This document shows positions 25,771 to 32,779 of a stretch of DNA of 39,698 bases, one piece after another (the first letter of the stretch is position 1; every line of letters begins with the position of its first letter). The notes under the pieces were generated by a model. That model searched no databases. It was not told the DNA's origin and saw only the letters and a list, made by a program, of their open reading frames with translations. The DNA is taken from contig DATENM010000005.1 of assembly GCA_035275065.1 (NCBI GenBank), positions 1 to 39,698 on the forward strand, read 5' to 3'. Source of the stretch: Blastocatellia bacterium. GTDB taxonomy: Bacteria; Acidobacteriota; Blastocatellia; UBA7656. A program made the position numbers and the translations under genes.

Positions 25771-26538
25771 TTAACCGTCCCGATCAACTCTCTCTATCAC
25801 TTCAGACGTGTATCGCCAGAACGCCCTAAAGAAATCCACGCCGGCATCGAATCCGGAAAGGAATGCCTTCTGGTCCTCTGGTTCAGTACAAAATCTCATG
25901 TAGTTAGAGGTCCCAAGGCAGATGTGCTCTCCTTCGATAACTCGGTGCAGCTTAAAAAACTGCTCGTCGGCCAGGCGGCTTTCCCTACCCGGCGCGTATG
26001 ACAGGGAGTCGAACAGTAGCTCGATGTTCTCTTTCGCCGGAGCCTCTAAGCCCGCGCACAGCCCTAAGACTCTGGCGGCTTCGCGGCAGGAATGGAGCGA
26101 TAGACTCAGGCTAGCAAGCGGCAGCCCGTCGCCAAATTGCTCTTGTATTGAATCTATCTCTTCCTCGCTGACCCCGGCGGCAACCACGACCCGTCTGAAC
26201 ATTTGCGCATGTATGTCGTTAGGGTGGCCGCTGCCCAACTCCTCCCAAATGATCTGCACTAAGGAGAACCGCTGCTGGTTATTATCCAAAAGCCCGGCTG
26301 CCGTGCAGAGGAACCCCGGCATAGAAGCTGAAAAGAGGTGCCACAACCCCCCAACCACGGCAGCTTTTTGCTTGGTTCGCTTATGCCGATATTGTTCCAT
26401 CGGCGAAAAGATCTCTGGGATGCGAGCACGTTCGGCTAGTAACTCCGCGCACGTGCTCACCTCTACACGACTCAAAACCTGCCGATACTCTTGCTGGGTA
26501 GTTGCTTTTCTCATTTTCTCGACCTCACTTTTCGCCAT
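25771..26538 (-). CDS. Haem-oxygenase-like di-iron oxidase (HDO)
   Basis: 255 residues from the ATG at 26538; the ATG at 26514 has the better ribosome site (GAGG) and is a likely true start. The all-helical fold shows the complete HDO ligand set: E100 and H110 in EELGSGHPNDIH, E165 in LCAGLEAP, and H198, E202 and H205 in LHRVIEGEH, which gives the family's H-x3-D/E-x2-H pattern. Such proteins bind two irons on demand and use oxygen to hydroxylate nitrogen, cleave C-C bonds or desaturate amino acids. First gene of the minus-strand arm, beside a ligase, exporter and receptor, and divergent from two methyltransferases, so a tailoring step on an amino-acid-like molecule is likely. Substrate unknown. 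Overall sequence is not close to any family member that I know. Confidence 0.78.
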   Translation of the reverse strand: MAKSEVEKMRKATTQQEYRQVLSRVEVSTCAELLAERARIPEIFSPMEQYRHKRTKQKAAVVGGLWHLFSASMPGFLCTAAGLLDNNQQRFSLVQIIWEELGSGHPNDIHAQMFRRVVVAAGVSEEEIDSIQEQFGDGLPLASLSLSLHSCREAARVLGLCAGLEAPAKENIELLFDSLSYAPGRESRLADEQFFKLHRVIEGEHICLGTSNYMRFCTEPEDQKAFLSGFDAGVDFFRAFWRYTSEVIERVDRDG

Positions 26539-26902
26539 TTGATTTGCACTGAACCAATGTAACTTGATTCACTTGTATGATCCGTCTCGCACCTTCCAGA
26601 ATCCGTAAAACCTAACCAACGCGTCCACTGTACATTACACTAAGTATATAACAAAAATCAACTAAATTTGTTTCATTTGTTTCGAGAAAAATATTTTTCC
26701 TTTTAATTTATTGAAAATGAAATAGATATTTTGCACAGTGTATGTAGCTGTATATTGATAACAGAAACAAAAATCTTATCAACTGGATAAAACGAGTACC
26801 AAGACGGGTCTGAGTAAAAATACCGTTGCATAAATTGCACAGTATATGTACAATATGCATTGGGTAGGATTAGTTGGGCTAACACAGAAAAGAGGACTAG
26901 CA
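26539..26902. promoter_or_regulatory. Divergent AT-rich control region with a 16-base direct repeat
   Basis: This region separates the two arms of the cluster and is strikingly AT-rich compared with the genes beside it. TTGCACAGTGTATGTA (26731-26746) recurs as TTGCACAGTATATGTA (26835-26850), 104 bases apart, with one difference; the second copy ends 52 bases before the methyltransferase start. This spacing (about ten helical turns) fits cooperative binding or looping by one regulator. The HTH-fused methyltransferase encoded next is a candidate. Runs such as AAATATTTTTCC and AATTTATTG may include the promoters. Confidence 0.6.
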
Positions 26903-28594
26903 ATGGCACAGAATCTTGTTCAGTGGAATCAGAAAGCTTTCGATCATTGGCGTGACGACCGAGCAAACGTTCTCAAGGAACTTTTGCCGGATAGCGAACA
27001 GGGATTAAAGGCTCTGTTAGTATTGGCTCTATTAGATTATGAGCAATCTGGCCATGAAAATGAAGGCTGCACGTATGACTGGATCGTGGAGACCATCAAC
27101 AAACACAAGGTTACCCGCCCCGTTCAAAAGAACAGTATCCGGACGGCGGTCTCAAATTTGAAGAATTCGCGGGCACTTCAGGAGAGCGCGTACGAACTGA
27201 GGATCGACAAAGCGGGACTGACTTCCCTCCTCCGTTTAGTGAAGAAGACGAATGGTAACGGAGAAAAATCCCTGCGAGAGGCGCGATCTGCCGACGCTAA
27301 TCAGACGCGAGAGGCAGACGACAACCTTCAGAATCACATTCTGAAGGTTGATCCGCCGATTGCCCGCCCCGACGATATCGCGCAAGCACTAGTCGGGAAT
27401 CTCCTTCCGATGTATGCTCTCTACTGCTTGCCACGCGGGGCCGGGTGGTGGTTACATGCATCCCGCAGCGAAAGCGAACAAAGGCGGCAATGGGAAGCGT
27501 CGGCTTGGGAGGAGCTCGGACTCCGCGATCTGTTGCTGAAGCAAGACGGGGAGCCGAAAACGCTCGGCATCATCGGCCTTGCAGTCGGCGAAGGGCTCGG
27601 AGAGATAGAGCTGTTACGACGTATTCTCAAGGACATCGGGCCCGAGGGCAGGGTTCATTACCTAGCAATTGACATGAGCCCTGTCATGCTGCTGGCGCAC
27701 TTCGACACTTTGCGAGACATCCTGGAAAACGATCTGAGGTCAGGCCGCCTGGTGGTCTCGGCAACGCTCGGTAATGCTTTAGGGAAGTCGGTTACTCTGG
27801 ATAAAGCTTCCCGTAATATGAAGTCTCTCGATGAAATCATCGCCGAAGCGCGATCTGAGTTCGCCGCGAGGCAGATCGATTTTCTACCGTCGGGGGTGCC
27901 TTTGCTAGTCACCTGTTTCGGGAACGTTCTGGGCAATCAGACGGAGCCGAACGAGGCCGTGCCTTTCTTCACGCGGCTGCGCGATATGCTTCCGAACCGC
28001 CCCTTGTCTATTTTAACCGGGGTTTCCATTTGGGGCTGGAAGAGCGACGAGACAGCCGACATCAAGGACTATCAGGAGAAGGCAGAGACATACGACGACG
28101 ATTGGTACGACTTCCTGTCGACAACGCCGAGACATCTGCTCATCAACCTGCAACGCATAAGCTCGGAGCACGAAGATGCCCGAAAGGTTTTCGATCCCAA
28201 AAACATCTCGAAGTCAGGGCGAAAGGTGGACTGCTTCTGGCAAAGATTCAGCAAGGATAACTATCTCAACTTCGACGTCAGGGCGGAGATTCATCGCTTC
28301 TATTACACCATCAGAGGCGATTTGCGGCTCAACGGTGGCCCGAGCGAACAGACGCCTTCCCCCTATAAGAATGGGAATTCCGGTGATAATGAACGAGACA
28401 TTCTCCTCTTCGTCGTCACGCGCTTTGACCCCGACTCACTGATCCGGGCGCTTTCCAACCAGGGATTCAACGTGGCATCTGGGGGCAAGAAGACGAGCCA
28501 CGAATTGGTGGCGGAGAAAGACTATGCGGTCATAGAGGTGGGCAAGGAGAGGCGTGAATACGTTCTCATATCAGCTTTCGTAGAAGGCACATGA
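26903..28594 (+). CDS. EgtD-like SAM methyltransferase with N-terminal winged-helix-like domain
   Basis: 563 residues from the ATG at 26903, chosen for AGAGGA seven bases upstream; an upstream ATG at 26846 has none. Residues about 35-112 look like a winged helix (LLVLALLDYEQSG, YDWIVETINKHK, NSIRTAVSNLKNS). From about 145 a histidine-specific-methyltransferase-like (EgtD, Methyltransf_33) fold follows: motif I GLAVGEGLGEIE at 225-236, the SAM-acidic residue in LAIDMSP at about 257, and LLVTCFGNVLGN, the counterpart of the EgtD LGSxIGNF stretch. The C-terminal region RDILLFVVTRFDPDSLIRAL also fits. EgtD trimethylates the alpha-amino group of histidine; here the substrate is unknown. An HTH fused to a methyltransferase is unusual and may make it a regulator as well as an enzyme. 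Confidence 0.83.
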   Translation: MAQNLVQWNQKAFDHWRDDRANVLKELLPDSEQGLKALLVLALLDYEQSGHENEGCTYDWIVETINKHKVTRPVQKNSIRTAVSNLKNSRALQESAYELRIDKAGLTSLLRLVKKTNGNGEKSLREARSADANQTREADDNLQNHILKVDPPIARPDDIAQALVGNLLPMYALYCLPRGAGWWLHASRSESEQRRQWEASAWEELGLRDLLLKQDGEPKTLGIIGLAVGEGLGEIELLRRILKDIGPEGRVHYLAIDMSPVMLLAHFDTLRDILENDLRSGRLVVSATLGNALGKSVTLDKASRNMKSLDEIIAEARSEFAARQIDFLPSGVPLLVTCFGNVLGNQTEPNEAVPFFTRLRDMLPNRPLSILTGVSIWGWKSDETADIKDYQEKAETYDDDWYDFLSTTPRHLLINLQRISSEHEDARKVFDPKNISKSGRKVDCFWQRFSKDNYLNFDVRAEIHRFYYTIRGDLRLNGGPSEQTPSPYKNGNSGDNERDILLFVVTRFDPDSLIRALSNQGFNVASGGKKTSHELVAEKDYAVIEVGKERREYVLISAFVEGT

Positions 28595-28602
28595 GGAGAC
28601 CC

Positions 28603-29856
28603 ATGAATCGGATTCGACTGGCGCTTCTTTGTTCGGCGAACCTGCTGGCGGCTTGTGGCGGCGGCGTCCTCTTCGGCACGGCACTCAATTCGTTAAAAGA
28701 CGCCCGGATGCTGAAGCCCGGCGATGCGATTTTTGTTTACATTTATGGCTCGATCCTAGCGTTGTTGATCTTATCGCTCTCCCCTCAATGGCTGAAGAAA
28801 CGTGGCATCACCATCTTTTCGCTGGCGACGGCTTGTGTGGTCTGGGCACTGATCTACGAGCTTCAGTACAGCCACGGGACCAAGTGGCTTGGGGAGAACT
28901 GGATCTTCGGCCTGTTATGCATGCACTTCTGCTTTTTTATTACGGCCCGCGGGCTCCGCTCAGATATCAGCGCGGGCCTCAAGAGCCAGCTACCATGGGT
29001 CGAGTTGTTCTTCTATCTGGGCTGGATTCTCGGGCTCATTGTAGAGCGATACTTCACCCCCGAACCTGTTTCGATGGAGGTATCAATCCAGTTGCTCAGC
29101 GCGAACTTGATTCTCCAACTGATCGCCGGGGGCTTTGACCTGATTGCTGTCAACGCCCGGCGAAACGCTGCTGGCAGCCCGGAGCCTACTGAAGAGGAGT
29201 CCAAGTCGATCCGCTTCGACTGGTGGCGCTACGCCAGGCTGACGGCTGCACTCTGCACTTTCTACGCCTGTATTGAAGCTGTATTTTGGGGATTTGTGAC
29301 GCAGATGGAAGATAGCGGGCGAAAGGAAGTTGCCACGTACGCTCTGGTGGTCTCTTATCTGGGATCTGCCCTTGCGTCCATTTTCTATGCGCGTCAGCAG
29401 GTCCGGCTCCGCCTGCCTTCGAAGGAGTCTTTTGAGCGAGGCTTTAAGAGAGCCGGTGAAGCAAACGCTTGGTCGTGGCCGCTGTCATTTGTTGCGGTGC
29501 TGGTGCTTGCCGGCGGCTTGACGGCACTACTTCTGTACCAACCACTCAACCGGCTGTTGATCACTGTTGTGCTCATCGTCGTCTTTTTCCTTATCGAGAT
29601 CGTTTACCTGGTATTCGGCGACCAGATCGGTGAGGAGGCGAAACTCGCCGGGCGTAGCGGCTTAGTAGCCGTCACCCTCGGCTTAATCGCCTTGTCTATG
29701 GCTTCGGCGATCAAGATCGTTGTCAGCGGCAATGGGGCTGCTACCACGGGAGTATTGATCGCCGGCATCGGCCTTACCTACCTTATCCTCCTATTTAAAA
29801 CGGCAGGGACAGATGTCAATGAGCGAGACAAACAAGCACATCTTGGTGAAGGTTGA
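28603..29856 (+). CDS. Polytopic membrane protein (MFS-like), sandwiched between two methyltransferases
   Basis: 417 residues from the ATG at 28603, preceded by GAGGAG; an ATGA overlap with the previous stop at 28591 gives four extra residues and is the alternative. About eleven to twelve hydrophobic segments, with a central hydrophilic loop (NARRNAAGSPEPTEEESK) that splits the protein in two halves of about six, as in MFS carriers. No transport motif or charged-pair signature is clear, so the family is unsure. Its last 44 bases overlap the next gene. Together with its methyltransferase neighbours it may carry, anchor or export the methylated product. Confidence 0.75.
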   Translation: MNRIRLALLCSANLLAACGGGVLFGTALNSLKDARMLKPGDAIFVYIYGSILALLILSLSPQWLKKRGITIFSLATACVVWALIYELQYSHGTKWLGENWIFGLLCMHFCFFITARGLRSDISAGLKSQLPWVELFFYLGWILGLIVERYFTPEPVSMEVSIQLLSANLILQLIAGGFDLIAVNARRNAAGSPEPTEEESKSIRFDWWRYARLTAALCTFYACIEAVFWGFVTQMEDSGRKEVATYALVVSYLGSALASIFYARQQVRLRLPSKESFERGFKRAGEANAWSWPLSFVAVLVLAGGLTALLLYQPLNRLLITVVLIVVFFLIEIVYLVFGDQIGEEAKLAGRSGLVAVTLGLIALSMASAIKIVVSGNGAATTGVLIAGIGLTYLILLFKTAGTDVNERDKQAHLGEG

Positions 29857-30958
29857 TCCGCCGTTGGTGACTCCCAGAGAATTTGCCTCGACGCTGATGC
29901 GGGATTGCAAGCTGCCGAGCTTCGCCTATTATACGCTGCCGCCGAACTCTGCCTGCTGGTGGGCGACCTTTTCTAACGTCGAGTCGAAAATCCGCAAGCA
30001 GTACGAAGCCGAGACCTTCCACTCGCTCGGGGTGGATGATTTCTTATATGCATCGGCTGTGCGGCAGCGGGTCGGCATCGTCGGGTTGGCTGTCGGCGAG
30101 GGGATGGGCGAGATCGAAATCATTAAGAGGGTCCTGAATGACTTAGCCCCTTCAGGCGGCGTCGATTATTTCGCCATGGATATGAGCCCGCCGCTGCTGC
30201 TCGTACATCTGAACCTGCTTCGAAATATTTTCGCCGACGAGATCCAGGCAGGGCGGTTAAACCTGGCTATTCTGCTCGGCAATATAAAAGACCTGGAAGC
30301 GCCTTTGCAGAAAGCCTGCCGAGAGTTCGAGTCGCGAGGCATCGCTTTTCTGCCTGACGGCATGCCTTTGTTGGTTACATGTTTTGGGAATGTGTTGGGT
30401 AACGAAAGCGAGGCGGATCAGGAGGTCTCCTTCATACAAGGGGTGCAGCAGTTCTTCGCTGACCGCTGCTTGGTCTGTATGGCCGGGGTTTCGGTTATCC
30501 GCGAAACAGCGGACACGTATGACCCGGCTTGGATCGAATTCCTTATGGAGCCGTTGCGCTACCTCATGGAGATGGGCCTCCTGGTTTCCGAATTCCCCGA
30601 AGGGCAGACGACCGAGGATAAGGATGCAGAATTTTGCATTAGCCAGGAAAGCCAGGAATGTGAAACGCCCTTGATCTGCGTCCGCAGTAACTATACAGGC
30701 AGCCATGACAACCGCTCAGAAGTGCATGAGTTTTACTACTCGCTTCGGCATAACCTCAAAATGCCGGCCGAGGGGCTGAGGTTAAAAAAGCAGTCCAAGT
30801 TACTTCTTTACGCTGTCAGAAAGTACGATATCGAGGGTTTGGCCAGGGCGATAGAAAGCCTGGGGGGCGAGGTACGCCGTCCTGACAGGTTCCAAGTGAT
30901 TCAAACAGCCGAGGAGATTCGTGAGTATGCGGTCATAGCAGCCAGTCGTGACAGATAA
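29813..30958 (+). CDS. Second EgtD-like SAM methyltransferase, paralogue of the first without HTH
   Basis: 381 residues; starts MSMSETNKHILVKVDPP and overlaps the membrane-protein gene by 44 bases, which indicates translational coupling. Motif I GLAVGEGMGEIE at 91-102, AMDMSP with the SAM-acidic Asp at about 123, and PLLVTCFGNVLGNE match the first methyltransferase almost word for word, including the shared HIL-KVDPP lead-in, so the two genes arose by duplication. A long Glu/Gln/Cys-rich insertion (EDKDAEFCISQESQECE) distinguishes it. The pair might act in sequence or as a heterodimer. Substrate unknown. Confidence 0.85.
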   Translation: MSMSETNKHILVKVDPPLVTPREFASTLMRDCKLPSFAYYTLPPNSACWWATFSNVESKIRKQYEAETFHSLGVDDFLYASAVRQRVGIVGLAVGEGMGEIEIIKRVLNDLAPSGGVDYFAMDMSPPLLLVHLNLLRNIFADEIQAGRLNLAILLGNIKDLEAPLQKACREFESRGIAFLPDGMPLLVTCFGNVLGNESEADQEVSFIQGVQQFFADRCLVCMAGVSVIRETADTYDPAWIEFLMEPLRYLMEMGLLVSEFPEGQTTEDKDAEFCISQESQECETPLICVRSNYTGSHDNRSEVHEFYYSLRHNLKMPAEGLRLKKQSKLLLYAVRKYDIEGLARAIESLGGEVRRPDRFQVIQTAEEIREYAVIAASRDR

Positions 30959-30969
30959 ACAGGTCTAAG

Positions 30970-31268
30970 CCAGACTGCACGAGCTTGGCACACTCAAGTA
31001 GCCTTGAGTAATGGTTGTTTTTCAAGTTCCTTCACAGCGACTGTCACTTCCGCCATGTAATAAATCGCCGATAGCTTGTACAGCCAGGGGCCGTTGACCT
31101 AAAGTGCTTCTCGACATCGCCTACCAACTGGTTGATCTGCTGCCGCCGGTGATGCGCGTACATTTGTCATGCACTCCCCAGAACACCCGTTCAATCGGGT
31201 TCGCCTGCGGGCAGTAGGCCGGCACAAACAGCAACTCAATGCGATCCTGCGCAGCGGCCAGGTGCCGG
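30970..31268 (-). pseudogene. Fragment of an IS630-family transposase, frameshifted
   Basis: The minus strand reads RIELLFVPAYCPQANPIERVF at about 31179-31243, the characteristic C-terminal end of the IS630/Tc1 DDE transposase (PAYSPxxNPIE with the catalytic acidic residue). Two frame changes are then needed to continue through QQINQLVGDVEKHF and LSAIYYMAEVTVAVKELEKQ to a stop at about 30994. The N-terminal two-thirds are gone. Bases 30970-30992 (CCAGACTGCACGAGCTTGGCACA) are probably part of the element's end, since a close copy exists at 39563-39585. Confidence 0.8.
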
Positions 31269-31336
31269 ATGGGCTTCAGCGATGTTAAGAGCCAAAGAGG
31301 CAGAGGCTTTCAGCCTAGCGATGGAGAATCAGGATT

Positions 31337-31831
31337 TCAGCAGCTACGGCGCGCCCGACGTAGAATTCTACTACTATGGAGGTCGCGCTTAATGGCGATC
31401 CGCTGCACATACCCCCGCGTCGTCGAAGGGTTCTTGTGATCCAATGCGTCCTGCGTCGCCGTGATCGAGCCGGTCTCCTCCGCCACGATCCGCGCGAACG
31501 TGTGCCGCGTCTGATGCAAGTGCAACCTCTCAATTCTCGCCTCCGCCGCGTACCGCTTCAGGTTTCGCACGTAGCAGTGTGACGATAGCGCCTCCCCTGG
31601 CTTCCCACCGCGATCATGCCGCGTCCAGAGCGGCGCGTCGGTCTTCAGCACGTGCAGCCGTTTAGCCGCTGTGAGATAGTCCAATAGCGCCTCTCGCACC
31701 AGCAGTTCAGCCGCCACCTTGCCGATGTACCTGCCGCCTTTCACCTTGCTGGTCAGGGCAGAGAAATCATTCGGTGGCGTTACACAATTGGAGAGAGGAG
31801 ATGAATGATTCTCAATTATTGAGGTGAGCAA
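31337..31831 (-). pseudogene. C-terminal remnant of a tyrosine recombinase (integrase)
   Basis: 164 codons. The catalytic box LHLHQTRHTFARIVAEETG holds the HxxR pair, and DHKNPSTTRGYVQRI holds the following His and the nucleophilic Tyr. The N-terminal core-binding domain and the first catalytic Arg region are missing, so the protein cannot be active as it stands. It lacks the extra helix that marks integron integrases and looks like a phage/island type. Lies next to an IS630 fragment, within a graveyard of mobile elements. Confidence 0.8.
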
Positions 31832-32301
31832 GAAAAGGACTCATGGGCAAACTATTCCGAACATCCCAGAGTCACATAAGACCTATTATGACTCAGCGGT
31901 CTGGTCTGTAATGACGCAGGGCACCAGATTGGCGATCACTAGTGTTGCCGTGCCGCGCTTGACGCTCAGGTCAGCACGAATGTTGATCTTGCAACTCCGC
32001 AGCTGGATCTATCAATAAACATAATAATTGACAGATCGAAAGAACAGGCCCATCATTTTCTCCGTAGAATTGTTTCAAAGGCTGATCTCAAGATCCGACT
32101 TCCATCAGTTGTTTAACTCAGCCTTCTGTTTAACCTCATGCCGAGAACTCAATTCCGGCATATGAGAAGGGCACCACATACCTACTATCAATAACGATAG
32201 TATATATATTGTAAGGATAGTCTCATGTCGTGAATAACTACTGACTCACATTTGAGACGATTGAATTAAAATCAGGTCTCTAAAAGGAGAACGAAAAAGT
32301 T
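31832..32301. other. AT-rich gene-free stretch with promoter-like elements for the NACHT operon
   Basis: No gene is supported here. An inverted repeat ACTATC (32184-32189) / GATAGT (32196-32201) flanks AATAAC and is followed directly by TATATATATT (32201-32210), a -10-like run; it could be an operator over the promoter. AAAAGGAG at 32282-32289 is the ribosome site for the next gene, 12 bases from its ATG. Confidence 0.45.
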
Positions 32302-32775
32302 ATGGACTATACACAAATCGCCGCAGCGATAGTGAGCACACTCGCGCCGTTCCTCCCCTATTTACTAGAAGTAGGTAAGGAAAGTGGTAAGAAAATTGCC
32401 GAAGTACTCACCGAAAAGGGAACCGAGGCCGCCTGGGAGAAGGCCAAACGGATATGGAGTAAATTGAAAGGATATTTCGGCGACGCTCCTGCCGTTCAAG
32501 GTGCCGCGATGATGATGGCGGAAGCGCCAGAGGATGAGTTTAATCAGACTGCCCTTGCCAAAACACTAGGTACCTACCTACAAAAGAATCCGGCACTGGG
32601 GGATGAGTTACTCAAGCTGCTTGGTGGTCCGGAGGCCGTTCAGGAAGTGCTGGCTGATAAGGCTAGTTGGGTTCAAAGAGTCGAGCAATCGATTGAAGGC
32701 AGTGGCAGGCAAATTGTCAAGTCCACCGATCATAGTGTGGCTACAGACGTCAGACAGACCATTAAGAAAAGATGA
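32302..32775 (+). CDS. Small helical protein coupled to a NACHT NTPase (adaptor or effector candidate)
   Basis: 157 residues. The N-terminus is amphipathic (YTQIAAAIVSTLAPFLPYLLE) and could insert in or lie on a membrane; the middle (GTEAAWEKAKRIWSKLKGYFG) is a charged helical stretch; the end has Ser, Thr and Lys. This helical pattern occurs next to STAND or NACHT ATPases, where such small proteins serve as effector-associated domains or pore-type effectors, but I do not recognise an exact family. Its stop lies four bases before the ATG of the NACHT gene, so both are made from one transcript. Confidence 0.6.
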   Translation: MDYTQIAAAIVSTLAPFLPYLLEVGKESGKKIAEVLTEKGTEAAWEKAKRIWSKLKGYFGDAPAVQGAAMMMAEAPEDEFNQTALAKTLGTYLQKNPALGDELLKLLGGPEAVQEVLADKASWVQRVEQSIEGSGRQIVKSTDHSVATDVRQTIKKR

Positions 32776-32779
32776 CCCT

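Noticed and set aside
31282..31392. Plus-strand open frame of 36 codons starting MLRAKEAEAF
   Set aside because: Short, overlaps the end of the integrase remnant at an element junction, and has no ribosome site.
31337..31831. Tyrosine recombinase remnant as the missing integron integrase
   Set aside because: Only a C-terminal half remains, the integron-specific extra helix is not seen, and it is 14 kb from the array; it looks like an island or phage integrase.
31824..32018. Plus-strand open frame of 64 codons
   Set aside because: No ribosome site, starts within the integrase remnant and has no recognisable features.
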